Shown here in pieces: positions 51,391-59,534 of a DNA stretch of 64,000 nucleotides (its first letter is position 1; the number at the start of each line of letters is the position of its first letter). The notes under the pieces are model-generated. The model made no database searches, had not been told where the DNA came from, and saw nothing but the letters and a program-made list of their open reading frames with translations. The translations under genes were made by a program, and so were the position numbers. This stretch comes from DTWD01 sp963662965. GTDB taxonomy: Bacteria > Acidobacteriota > Vicinamibacteria > Vicinamibacterales > UBA8438. The DNA lies in assembly GCA_963662965.1 (NCBI GenBank), contig OY759970.1, positions 1,178,001 through 1,242,000 of the forward strand. The letters are read 5' to 3'.

Positions 51391-52365
51391 TTACGCGCTC
51401 GCCCGGCGCGTCCGCTTCGCGCGTCGAGGCGACGTTTTCGACTGACGAGCGGACAGGGCGCGATATTCGCGGATGAGCAACTCGAGGTGCTCGCGTTCCT
51501 CGTCCGCGAACTCGAGGAAGATGCGCTTGCCCTCCGAATCTTCGAAACGCTCGCCATAACGCTTGAAGAACCGGTGCGACCCGCGTTCGCAGCGAATCCC
51601 GATCTTGAGCGCTTCCTTTGCGTCGACGCCGCGTGTGAGCTCCTCCGCCCCGGTAGCAAAGAGGCCGTTCGCCGCGCCCTTGAAGAAGAGAAACGTCGGC
51701 CGCGACTCAAGCTCCGGGTCGTGATCGAGGAGCTCGCTGTACCGCGCTTCGAGCGTCGCGAGATGCTCCTTCTCCTCGTCGGCGAGCTTTCGAAACACGC
51801 GCCGGCCGCGAGCGTCCTTCGTGAGGCGCGCGGCGCGTGCGTAGAAGTCCAGCCCGCTTCGCTCGGTCGCAATCGCGATACGCAGCGCGTCTCGCGCAAA
51901 CAGCAACTCCGTCGTGACCTTGCCGTCCGGATGCCGACGCCCTGTCCGACACTCCTCGCACGTGCCATAGATCTGGAGCACGCTCTGCCGCGCGCTGAAG
52001 CCGCGAGCCGAGGCAATCTCCTCCACCAGTACCTCGATGTCTGAGGAGAGAAACTCCGACGATTGGTTGCAGGTCTTGCAGATGAGGTGGAAGTGCCGCG
52101 GGTGGCGATACGAATGCTCGAATCGAAACCGTCCCTCGCCGAAATCAACCTTCCGCGCGATGCCGGCCTCGACCATCCACTGCAGCGTGCGATAGACGGT
52201 GGCGCGACTGATCTTGTGGTCGTCACGACGCATGATCTCAACGAGATCGTCCGCGCTGAGATGGCCTTCTTGTCGGAGAAAAACGTTAACGATCAGGTCG
52301 CGCTTACTGGAACGCTTCCCACCCGGGGGACGAAGGCGCGCCAGATACGCGGATTGAGGTTCCAT
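51391..52365 (-). CDS. Fur-family regulator fused to a ferritin-like domain
   Basis: 324 residues. Residues ~1-150 are a Fur winged helix and dimer domain (SADDLVEIMRRDDHKISRAT, ATVYRTLQWMVEAGIA, HPRHFHLICKTC, CEEC). Residues ~160-310 are a rubrerythrin/ferritin-like bundle with paired ligands: ATERSGLDFYARAA and ADEEKEHLATLE, then CERGSHRFFKRYGERF and ADEEREHLELLI. The tail is very basic. An iron sensor joined to a di-iron peroxidase/iron-binding bundle suggests combined metal and peroxide control. ATG 52365 begins the Fur part. It lies 95 nt after the erpA stop on the same strand. Confidence 0.9.
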   Translation of the reverse strand: MEPQSAYLARLRPPGGKRSSKRDLIVNVFLRQEGHLSADDLVEIMRRDDHKISRATVYRTLQWMVEAGIARKVDFGEGRFRFEHSYRHPRHFHLICKTCNQSSEFLSSDIEVLVEEIASARGFSARQSVLQIYGTCEECRTGRRHPDGKVTTELLFARDALRIAIATERSGLDFYARAARLTKDARGRRVFRKLADEEKEHLATLEARYSELLDHDPELESRPTFLFFKGAANGLFATGAEELTRGVDAKEALKIGIRCERGSHRFFKRYGERFEDSEGKRIFLEFADEEREHLELLIREYRALSARQSKTSPRRAKRTRRASA

Positions 52366-52460
52366 TGCGGAGAAAGAGTCGAATATCCGGAGCGGCCGTC
52401 GGGTGGAATACGCCGGCGGCCATGCCGGACGACGGTGTCTGAAGTTGCCACGTGCCGCCG

Positions 52461-52813
52461 CTAGACGCCGAACGATTGCCCGCAGCCGCAGGTCGATTTG
52501 GCGTTCGGGTTCTTGATCGTGAAGCCGCCGCCCATGAGGTTGTCGACAAAGTCCACCTCGGCGCCGGTCAGGTAACGGATGCTGATCGGGTCGACGAATA
52601 GGGTGACGCCGTTGCACACGAATATCTTGTCGGCGTCGGCGTCGCCCACCCCATCTTCGATCATCAACCCGTACTGGAATCCCGAACAGCCGCCGCCCTG
52701 CACAAACACTCGCAGCCCGGTCTCGTTCTTTTGTTCCTCATCCAGGAGGGCCTGAATCTTTCCCGCCGCGGCTCTGCGCTTACAGTTACCGGCCCGGTCG
52801 CTACAGTCGTCAT
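52461..52813 (-). CDS. erpA: Iron-sulfur cluster insertion protein ErpA (one frameshift)
   Basis: A ~117-residue A-type Fe-S carrier. From ATG 52813 the frame begins TTVATGPVTVSAE and then needs one extra base near 52781 to continue AAGKIQALLDEEQ, TGLRVFVQGGGCSGFQYGL and the end NPNAKSTCGCGQSFGV. The three conserved Cys (GGGCSGF and CGCG) are intact. The family is essential in many aerobes, so the missing G is more likely a sequencing error than a real mutation. Confidence 0.88.
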
Positions 52814-52847
52814 TTCAGGCACGTGGATCGTCTCCCTTACGCCCCTG

Positions 52848-52877
52848 ATTATAGCGACCGCGTCCAAGCCGCTTCAA
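52848..52877 (-). promoter_or_regulatory. Promoter of erpA
   Basis: On the minus strand TTGAAG and TATAAT are separated by 18 bp. AAGGGAGA between the -10 and ATG 52813 is a plausible ribosome-binding site. Confidence 0.6.
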
Positions 52878-52984
52878 GGCGTCGCGGTGGAGGCCCCATG
52901 GCGTGCCGTCATAACCATCTGTTGACACGCGTGTTACGCCGCTGCCTTTCCTTACGAACGGTGCTCGGGCGATACTGACGCCCC

Positions 52985-53920
52985 ATGACCGCGACAGACG
53001 ACGAACTACTGGACGAGGCCGAGCGACAGTGGCATCGGCTTGTCGAGGCGAGGCCAGACCTCACGGCGGCGGTCGATCTGCAACGCGTGCTCGTGACTCG
53101 CGGCTTGGAGCTGGGTGCTGACCCCGCGGTCGTGGCTCAGCGAACCACGGCCGTGCCGGACGATCTCCTCGATCGTTTCTCGCGGCGCGAAGCGCCGGTC
53201 CTGGAGCTCGCGGTGGAGCTCGACGTCGATCGTCTGACGTCGTATCTGCTGCGGTTCTGCGACGACTTTGCGGCCGGCGGTGCGGGAGAGCCGGCGCGCA
53301 ACGTCCGTCGCGTCCTCGAGCAGGGTGAGATCGAGCCAGGGTCACTGATGCGGGCCTCACTCCTGCGGCAGCAGGAACCGATCCGGATGCGGGCGACGCA
53401 CCTCGGCGTCTCTCCCGATCTCGTGTGGCTGGTGGCCGAGCTCTCGGTCGGACCGCTCGCACATCGGCTGCAGCACGCCGCGCTCGTCTCTGCGGAGACC
53501 GCCGATCCGAAGGCTCTGGCGGCGACCCGATCCTGGTCACGGGGCCACTGCCCCGCGTGCAGGTCGTGGCCGGCGTTTGCCGAGTCGTGGTCAGGCCACC
53601 GCCATCTCCGATGCTCGTTCTGCGGCGCCGACTGGTGCCCGCCAGAGGAAACATGCGTCTACTGCGACCGTGGCGGCAACGGGTTCCTGACGGCGGCGGA
53701 CGGCGATCGGCTAACCCGGAGGCTCGAATTCTGCCGGTCGTGCGGCGGCTATTTGAAGCAGGTCGATGTCGAAGCACCGACGCCGTTTGCCCTGCTTCCG
53801 GTTCTTGATCTCAAGACGAGCGACCTCGACGTCGGTGCCGTCGGGCGAGGCTACGGGCGCCCACCGATGCGGGAGTTCACCGCGTCCGCCGCGCCGTGTT
53901 CCCCGGACGCCGTGCCATAA
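52985..53920 (+). CDS. fdhE: Formate dehydrogenase accessory protein FdhE
   Basis: A 311-residue protein with four CxxC rubredoxin-like knuckles in the C-terminal half: GHCPACRSWP, LRCSFCGADW, TCVYCDRGGN and FCRSCGGYLKQVDV, the FdhE signature. FdhE binds the catalytic subunit of formate dehydrogenases during maturation. GATACT at 52971-52976 lies 8 nt before the ATG. Together with selC, moaE and moaD it implies a Mo/Sec formate dehydrogenase elsewhere in the genome. Confidence 0.93.
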   Translation: MTATDDELLDEAERQWHRLVEARPDLTAAVDLQRVLVTRGLELGADPAVVAQRTTAVPDDLLDRFSRREAPVLELAVELDVDRLTSYLLRFCDDFAAGGAGEPARNVRRVLEQGEIEPGSLMRASLLRQQEPIRMRATHLGVSPDLVWLVAELSVGPLAHRLQHAALVSAETADPKALAATRSWSRGHCPACRSWPAFAESWSGHRHLRCSFCGADWCPPEETCVYCDRGGNGFLTAADGDRLTRRLEFCRSCGGYLKQVDVEAPTPFALLPVLDLKTSDLDVGAVGRGYGRPPMREFTASAAPCSPDAVP

Positions 53921-53930
53921 TCGTGATCCG

Positions 53931-54611
53931 ATGTGCCGCCGACATCGACTCGCCATCCACGTCGCCGCGGCGTCGCTGATGACCGTCCTGACCGCGACGG
54001 GGATGGACGGGCAGCAACGCGCCCCCCATGGACGCCTCTTCCCGCCCGAGGCACTGGGCGATCTGGAGGGTCCCGACCGTGACGCCTGGCAGGAGCCCGA
54101 GCGCATCATGGACGCGCTCGGGATCGCGGACGGCGCCGTTGTCGCTGACGTCGGCGCGGCCGGCGGCTGGTTCACGGTCAGGCTGGCGAATCGGGTCGGC
54201 CCGAACGGCTTGGTCTACGCCGAAGACATCCAGCGCGAGATGATCCAGTCGATCAATCGGCGGGTCGTCCGCGCGGAGCTGAGCAACGTCCAGACGATCA
54301 TCGGCACCCCAAGCAACCCGCTGCTGCCCGGACCGGTTGACGCGGTCCTCATCGTCGAAGTGTACGGCGCCGTGGACGACCCGGTTACGTTGCTGCGCAA
54401 CGTCGTGCCGCGCCTCAAACCAGGCGGACGCGTCGGCATCGTCGAGTACCGGCTCGACGGTGGCGGCCCCGGGCCGCCCCTCGACCAGCGCGTCGACCCC
54501 GACACGGTGATCCGCGAGGCGGAAGCGGCCGGCCTGCAGCTCATCACGCGCGACGATAGTTTCCGATTCCAATATCTCCTCGTCTTCGTCGCCGACAGCG
54601 ATGCCGAGTAG
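53931..54611 (+). CDS. Exported SAM-dependent methyltransferase
   Basis: 226 residues with a signal-peptide-like start (LAIHVAAASLMTVLTATGMD) and a class I methyltransferase fold: VVADVGAAGGWFTVRLANRV (SAM loop), LVYAEDIQREM, VDAVLIVEVYGAVDDP and RLKPGGRVGIVEYR. Export of a SAM enzyme is odd, but this family is often predicted so. CATAAT at 53916-53921 lies 9 nt upstream, inside the fdhE tail. The substrate is unknown. Confidence 0.83.
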   Translation: MCRRHRLAIHVAAASLMTVLTATGMDGQQRAPHGRLFPPEALGDLEGPDRDAWQEPERIMDALGIADGAVVADVGAAGGWFTVRLANRVGPNGLVYAEDIQREMIQSINRRVVRAELSNVQTIIGTPSNPLLPGPVDAVLIVEVYGAVDDPVTLLRNVVPRLKPGGRVGIVEYRLDGGGPGPPLDQRVDPDTVIREAEAAGLQLITRDDSFRFQYLLVFVADSDAE

Positions 54612-54614
54612 GAG

Positions 54615-54647
54615 GAGGGCGCACACGGCGCAGCCAGCCCCGTCTGA
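54615..54647. repeat. Family A repeat, partial copy
   Basis: AGGGCGCACACGGCGCAG fused to CCAGCCCCGTCTGAAT: both ends of a family A element with the middle deleted. It ends 3 nt before the thiD ATG. Confidence 0.6.
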
Positions 54648-54650
54648 ATC

Positions 54651-55466
54651 ATGACGCAGGTCGCGCTGACGATCGCGGGGAGCGATTCCTGCGGCGGCGC
54701 TGGAATCCAGACCGATCTAAGGACATTTGCCGCGCACGGGCTCTACGGCGTCAGCGCGGTGACGGCCGTGACCGCCCAGAGCCCGGTCGGCATCACCGCA
54801 TCCCACATCGTCCCCGCGGACATCGTCGCCGCCCAGATCAACGCCGTGGCGGACTACCTGCCGGTGGCCGGCGTCAAGACCGGCATGCTTGGACGTCGTG
54901 ACATCGTCGATGTCGTGGCCACCATCATGAAGACGCGCGGCCTCCAGCCTGTCGTCGACCCCGTCTTGATGTCGACGAGCGGTACCGCGCTGGCCGACCG
55001 CGACGCGGTCGAACTGCTCACGGAGCGATTGCTGCCGCAAGCGGCGGTCGTGACTCCGAACAAGGCGGAAGCAGAGCAGCTGAGTGGAATCACGATCCGG
55101 ACGCTCGTTGACGCGCGCGACGCCGCCTGCCGCATACGAGATCTCGGACCGGCGACGGTGGTCGTCACCGGCGGTCACCTCGATGTCGGTGACCAGACCG
55201 TCGTCGACGTCGTGCACGACGGCCACGACCTCCTCGAGATTGCGGCGCCGCGCGTGCCGCTGGTTGACGGACATCAGACCCACGGTACCGGCTGTACATA
55301 CAGCGCCGCGCTGGTTGCGCGCCTCATCGCGGGAGACGGCGTCGTCGACGCGGCACGGAAGGCGCAGCAGTTCGTCGCCGATGCGATTCGACGTGCCCAC
55401 GACTTCGGACGCGGCGGGCTAATTTCAGACGGGGCTGGCTGCCCCGAACCCCACCGCCGGAGCTAG
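54651..55466 (+). CDS. thiD: Hydroxymethylpyrimidine (phosphate) kinase
   Basis: A 271-residue ribokinase-fold enzyme that phosphorylates HMP and HMP-P for thiamine synthesis. It has LTIAGSDSCGGAGIQTDLRTF, here seen as AGSDSCGGAGIQ and TDLRTF. PVVDPVLMSTSG, VTPNKAEAEQLSG and the catalytic THGTGCTYSAAL follow. The last ~13 residues (ISDGAGCPEPHRRS) are read from a family A repeat, which also provides the TAG stop, so the native C-terminus has been replaced. No other thi genes or TPP riboswitch are visible. Confidence 0.93.
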   Translation: MTQVALTIAGSDSCGGAGIQTDLRTFAAHGLYGVSAVTAVTAQSPVGITASHIVPADIVAAQINAVADYLPVAGVKTGMLGRRDIVDVVATIMKTRGLQPVVDPVLMSTSGTALADRDAVELLTERLLPQAAVVTPNKAEAEQLSGITIRTLVDARDAACRIRDLGPATVVVTGGHLDVGDQTVVDVVHDGHDLLEIAAPRVPLVDGHQTHGTGCTYSAALVARLIAGDGVVDAARKAQQFVADAIRRAHDFGRGGLISDGAGCPEPHRRS

Positions 55467-55612
55467 CCGGCGCCCGGCGCCGCTGCGGCGAGGGCGCGCA
55501 CGTGCGCGCCCCGCGGCCGCGGTGTGGGGCGTGGGGGTCCCCACGAGCGGTCGCGACAGGGTTTGGAACGGTCAGCCCCATCTAAACAAGAGCTCGGGGC
55601 AGTCAGCCCCGT
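55428..55612. repeat. Family A repeat, composite copy
   Basis: GACGGGGCTGGCTGCCCCG at the left, GCGCGCACGTGCGCGCCCC in the centre and GGTCAGCCCCATCT, GGCAGTCAGCCCCGTCT at the right. It looks like two copies in opposite orientation plus a third end. It overlaps the 3' end of thiD. Confidence 0.7.
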
Positions 55613-55643
55613 CTAAGTAAAGAGGCCTGCTATACTGCAGAAA

Positions 55644-56138
55644 ATGGGGATGTTAGCGTTCGTGGTCACCACCGATCCGCTCGATCTCGGCACGATAGTG
55701 AACCTCGTGGCGAGGCGGCTCGAAGACGCGCCCGCGAGCGCCGGCGCGGTGGCCTCGTTCCTCGGTACGGTACGGAACGAGAATCAAGGTCGCAGGGTCG
55801 ACCGGCTGGAATACGAAGCGTACGAACCGCTGGCGGTGAAAGCGTTTCAGCGGATCGCCGACGAATCCTCGGGGCGCTGGCCGGAGACGCATCTCGCGGT
55901 GCATCACCGAATCGGCCGCTTGGACATTGGCGAGGCGAGCGTGGCGATCGCCGCCGCGTCACCGCACCGGGCCGACGCATTTGCGGCTTGCCGATACGCG
56001 ATTGAACGCATTAAGCAGATCGCGCCGATTTGGAAGCACGAGTACTTCGAGGGCGGTGATGTCTGGGTCGAGGGGGCGAGGGCGGATCCTGAGGACGAGG
56101 AGGCCCGCCAGACCGCGCTCCGTCTCGCATGCGCATAA
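55644..56138 (+). CDS. moaE: Molybdopterin synthase large subunit MoaE
   Basis: 164 residues with GAVASFLGTVRNENQGR, LEYEAYEPLA, HRIGRLDIGEASVAIA and the active-site KQIAPIWKHEYFEGG (two conserved Lys). It converts precursor Z to molybdopterin together with MoaD. TATACT at 55631-55636 lies 7 nt before ATG 55644. moaD begins inside its last codons. Confidence 0.95.
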   Translation: MGMLAFVVTTDPLDLGTIVNLVARRLEDAPASAGAVASFLGTVRNENQGRRVDRLEYEAYEPLAVKAFQRIADESSGRWPETHLAVHHRIGRLDIGEASVAIAAASPHRADAFAACRYAIERIKQIAPIWKHEYFEGGDVWVEGARADPEDEEARQTALRLACA

Positions 56139-56374
56139 CGATTCATCTCTTCGCCCGGCTGCGAGACATCGCGGGGGCGTCCGATCTGGTGCGTGAGGTC
56201 CCGGTCGGCGCGACCGCGCATGCACTGTGGGACGGTCTGACGCGGGAGTTCCCGGACTTCGCCGCATACACCGATGCCGTCTCAACGGCGGTAAACGAAG
56301 AGTACGCGCGGATGGATTCCGAGCTCTCGGACGGCGATGAGATCGCGTTCTTGCCGCCGGTGTCGGGAGGCTAG
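56129..56374 (+). CDS. moaD: Molybdopterin synthase sulfur carrier MoaD
   Basis: An 81-residue ubiquitin-fold protein (ITIHLFARLRDIAGASDLV, VNEEYARMDSELSDGDEIAF) ending in PPVSGG. The C-terminal Gly-Gly is thiocarboxylated to donate sulfur. It overlaps moaE by 10 nt, so the two subunits are coupled. Confidence 0.95.
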   Translation: MRITIHLFARLRDIAGASDLVREVPVGATAHALWDGLTREFPDFAAYTDAVSTAVNEEYARMDSELSDGDEIAFLPPVSGG

Positions 56375-56399
56375 TGGAGTATCCGGCCAGGACACCTAT

Positions 56400-57491
56400 A
56401 TGTTCGACAAACTGCAGGCGATCGAAGAACGATACGACAAGCTGATGACGATCATCAGCGACCCAGCGGTGCAGGCCGACCAGCAGGAGTACCGTACCCA
56501 CACGAAAGCGATCGCCGAGATCCAGCCGGTGGTTGAGAAGTTCAAGGAGTACAAGGGGATCGTCGCGGAGGCGGCGCAGGCGAAGGAGCTTGCCGGGGGC
56601 GCCGACGCGGACGATGATGCCGAGCTTCGCGAGCTGGCCGAACAAGAACTCGCGGAGCTTGAAGTACGTCGAGACGCGCTCCTGAACGAGATCAAGGTTC
56701 TTCTCGTGCCGAAGGATCCGAACGACGACAAGAACGTCGTGCTCGAGATTCGCGCCGGCACCGGAGGCGACGAAGCCGGGCTCTTCGCCGCCGATCTGTT
56801 TCGGATGTACACCCGCTACGCGGAATCGCTCGGGTGGCGGGTCGAGGTGCTCTCCTCGAACGAGACGGGCGTCGGTGCGATCAAGGAAGTCGTCGCGCTG
56901 ATCGAGGGGAAGCGGGCGTACGGCCGCCTCAAGTACGAGAGTGGCGTCCATCGTGTCCAGCGCGTGCCGGCGACCGAAGCGAGCGGGCGCATTCACACGT
57001 CGACGGCGACGGTGGCGGTGCTGCCAGAAGCTGAGGAGGTCGACATCCAGATCGACCAGAAAGACCTCCGCATCGACACGTTCTGCTCGAGCGGACCGGG
57101 TGGACAAAGTGTCAACACGACGTATTCCGCCGTCCGCATCACGCACATACCGACCGGCCTGGTCGTCTCGCAGCAGGACGAGAAATCGCAGATCAAGAAC
57201 AAGGCGAAGGCGATGAAGGTGCTCCGCTCGAGGCTCTACGAGATCGAGCGGCAGCGCCAGCAGGACGAGATCGCCAGCGACCGACGGGGCCAAGTGGGAA
57301 GCGGCGAACGGTCGGAGAAAATCCGGACATACAATTTTCCCCAGACTCGCATCACCGACCATCGCATCGGTTTCACGACGCATCAGCTTCCGGCCGTCCT
57401 GGCCGGCAGACTCGATGAGCTGATCGAGGCGGAGGTGACGCACTTCCAGTCCGAGAAGCTCAAGGCCGAAGAGGCTGCTTCGACGCCATGA
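56400..57491 (+). CDS. prfA: Peptide chain release factor 1
   Basis: 363 residues. The codon-recognition PAT (RVPATEASGRIH) identifies RF1, which reads UAG and UAA. The catalytic GGQ is in SGPGGQSVNTTYSAV, and AGTGGDEAGLFAADLFRMY is the central domain signature. ATG 56400 begins the conserved FDKLQAIEERYDKL. prmC, which methylates this GGQ, starts in the ATGA overlap at 57488. Confidence 0.97.
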   Translation: MFDKLQAIEERYDKLMTIISDPAVQADQQEYRTHTKAIAEIQPVVEKFKEYKGIVAEAAQAKELAGGADADDDAELRELAEQELAELEVRRDALLNEIKVLLVPKDPNDDKNVVLEIRAGTGGDEAGLFAADLFRMYTRYAESLGWRVEVLSSNETGVGAIKEVVALIEGKRAYGRLKYESGVHRVQRVPATEASGRIHTSTATVAVLPEAEEVDIQIDQKDLRIDTFCSSGPGGQSVNTTYSAVRITHIPTGLVVSQQDEKSQIKNKAKAMKVLRSRLYEIERQRQQDEIASDRRGQVGSGERSEKIRTYNFPQTRITDHRIGFTTHQLPAVLAGRLDELIEAEVTHFQSEKLKAEEAASTP

Positions 57492-58381
57492 CGCTACGCG
57501 AACAGGTGGCTCACGCCACCGAGCGCCTGGTGCAGGCAGGCGTCGAGGGCCCGGAAGCTGTCGCTGATGCGGAGGTGCTGGCCCGCCATGTGCTGGGCTG
57601 GGATCGCGCCAGATATCTCGTCCGTCGTCGCGACGCGGTCCCCGACCACTTTGACGGCGCCTACCGCCCCCTCATCGACCGTCGCGTACGTCGGGAACCG
57701 ATCTCCCTGATTACGAAGCGACGAGAGTTCTGGGGACTGGAATTCTCGATCAAACCAGGCGTGCTGACGCCGCGCCCAGAAACCGAACTCATCGTTGAGG
57801 CGTCGATAGACCTGCTCGGTGCCCGCATCGATGCGCCGTTGTCCATCGCCGATATCGGCACCGGGTCGGGGTGTCTTGCCGTGGCACTGGCGGCCACGTT
57901 CCGCCATGCGACGGTCAGCGCCCTTGACACCTCACCGTCCGCTCTCACCCTCGCACGGCAGAACGCGACGGCCCATGGCGTGGCGGAGCGGGTCAGGGTG
58001 GTCGACGCGTCGTTTTCGGGTTGGCTCACGAGGCGTGCCGTGGAACGTCCAGACGACCGCTTCGATCTCATTGTCGCCAATCTGCCGTACATTCCGACTC
58101 ACGACACCGAGACGCTTCCTCCGGAAGTGCGGCTCTATGAGCCAGCCGCCGCGCTCGACGGCGGTCCCGACGGGCTTGCCCCGCTGCGCCGACTCCTCGA
58201 TGTGGCACCCGCGTGCCTGGAATCCAGTGGATTCCTGATTGTGGAAATCGGCGTCCGGCAGGCTCGGGAGCTCACTCAGGCCGTTGCGGCGGCGCCGGAG
58301 CTGTGCTTGAGGGGTTTCCGAACCGACCTGCAGGGGATCCCGCGCACGGCGATCATCGTGCCCGTAGGAGACCGGGCCTGA
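57488..58381 (+). CDS. prmC: Release factor glutamine methyltransferase
   Basis: A 297-residue SAM enzyme that methylates the GGQ glutamine of release factors. It has an N-terminal helical domain (DRRVRREPISLITKRREFWG), TPRPETELIVEASI, SAM loop IADIGTGSGCLAVALA, and active-site NLPYIP where most members have NPPYIP. Coupled to prfA by ATGA. Confidence 0.94.
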   Translation: MTLREQVAHATERLVQAGVEGPEAVADAEVLARHVLGWDRARYLVRRRDAVPDHFDGAYRPLIDRRVRREPISLITKRREFWGLEFSIKPGVLTPRPETELIVEASIDLLGARIDAPLSIADIGTGSGCLAVALAATFRHATVSALDTSPSALTLARQNATAHGVAERVRVVDASFSGWLTRRAVERPDDRFDLIVANLPYIPTHDTETLPPEVRLYEPAAALDGGPDGLAPLRRLLDVAPACLESSGFLIVEIGVRQARELTQAVAAAPELCLRGFRTDLQGIPRTAIIVPVGDRA

Positions 58382-58386
58382 ACCTC

Positions 58387-58731
58387 ATGTCAGACTGCCT
58401 GTTCTGCAAAATCGCGAACGGAGAAATTCCGAGTGATGTCGTGTACGAGGACGACGACGTCGTCGCCTTCAACGACATCAATCCCCAAGCGCCAACCCAT
58501 GTGCTGGTCATCCCCCGACGGCACATCAGCACGATGAACGACCTGACGGCTGACGACGAGCGGATGGTCGGCAACCTCGTGCGACGGGCCGGGGTGATCG
58601 CCACATCGTTAGGACACGCCGACGCCGGCTATCGAACCATCTTCAACTGCAACACAGCGGCGGGCCAGACGGTCTTTCATATCCATCTGCACCTCTTAGC
58701 CGGCCGCCCCCTCACGTGGCCACCTGGCTAG
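58387..58731 (+). CDS. HIT family nucleotide-binding protein (HINT type)
   Basis: 114 residues: CLFCKIANGEIPSDVVYEDD, FNDINPQAPTHVLVIPRRHI, NCNTAAGQTVFHIHLHLLAG with the His triad HIHLH. HINT proteins hydrolyse purine nucleoside phosphoramidates. The 3' end overlaps the convergent HAD gene by 36 nt. Confidence 0.95.
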   Translation: MSDCLFCKIANGEIPSDVVYEDDDVVAFNDINPQAPTHVLVIPRRHISTMNDLTADDERMVGNLVRRAGVIATSLGHADAGYRTIFNCNTAAGQTVFHIHLHLLAGRPLTWPPG

Positions 58732-59406
58732 GAGCGCCGGTAACTCGGCAAGGGTCCGTATCATCGGCACGCCATCGACTGCGTCGTCCCCCCGATGGCC
58801 TGATCTGACCAAGAGGACGGCGGCCATCCCGACCTGCCGAGCGCCCGCGACGTCGTGGGTCACGCTGTCGCCCACCATCACCCCGTGCGCGGCCGGCACG
58901 CCCATCAGCTCGAGCGCCGCACGAAAAATACTCGGGTGCGGTTTCAAATACCCTTGGTCAGACGATGACACCGCCGCGGTCACGTAGGGCTCCAGCTCGA
59001 AGTGCCTTTGGAACGACGCGAGGCAGCGGTGCGTGTTCGAGATCAACCCGATCCGATATCCGGCCGCATGCAGCGCCACGAAGGCAGACTTGACGTCGTC
59101 GTACAGCGCGAAGTGATGGCACGCCGCCCACTCGTCGTAGATCTCACGCGCGCACGCGTCGAGTCCCGTCCCGCCGGCCCCCATCTCGACGAGGACCCGC
59201 TTCGCGTATCGCACGAACGGCTCCGGGCGGTAGACGTCGTCCTGTAGGCGATCGAGCTCGACCGACGCCCGACGCACCGCCTCGTCGAAGCGCGACGGCT
59301 CGGCCCGGAGGCCGTGACGGACCGCGAATGATCGGTATCCCTCCCCGTCGAAGGTCGGTCCGGGATAGATCAGGGTGAAGTCGACGTCGAAAAAGATGGC
59401 CCGCAT
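58696..59406 (-). CDS. HAD-superfamily hydrolase (subfamily IA)
   Basis: 236 residues with AIFFDVDFTLIYPG (motif I DVDFT), RIGLISNTH (motif II), LKPHPSIFRAAL (motif III Lys) and VMVGDSVTHDVAGARQVGM (motif IV). A helical cap lies between motifs I and II. It is likely a small-molecule phosphatase, substrate unknown. Confidence 0.9.
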   Translation of the reverse strand: MRAIFFDVDFTLIYPGPTFDGEGYRSFAVRHGLRAEPSRFDEAVRRASVELDRLQDDVYRPEPFVRYAKRVLVEMGAGGTGLDACAREIYDEWAACHHFALYDDVKSAFVALHAAGYRIGLISNTHRCLASFQRHFELEPYVTAAVSSSDQGYLKPHPSIFRAALELMGVPAAHGVMVGDSVTHDVAGARQVGMAAVLLVRSGHRGDDAVDGVPMIRTLAELPALLARWPREGAAG

Positions 59407-59439
59407 ACGTTCGCCTAAGATTTAGGCCGCCAGGGACGG

Positions 59440-59534
59440 CCAAGGCGCGCACGGCGCGCCTCGCGGGCGCGGAGTGGGGCCTTGGGGGTCCCCGCGTAGC
59501 GCCCCACGCGGGTTCGGAGCACAGCCCCTCCTGA
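59440..59534. repeat. Family A repeat, copy 9 (reverse)
   Basis: AAGGCGCGCACGGCGCGCC through GGTTCGGAGCACAGCCCCTC. Divergent copy lying between the start of the HAD gene and the stop of the M16 gene. Confidence 0.65.
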
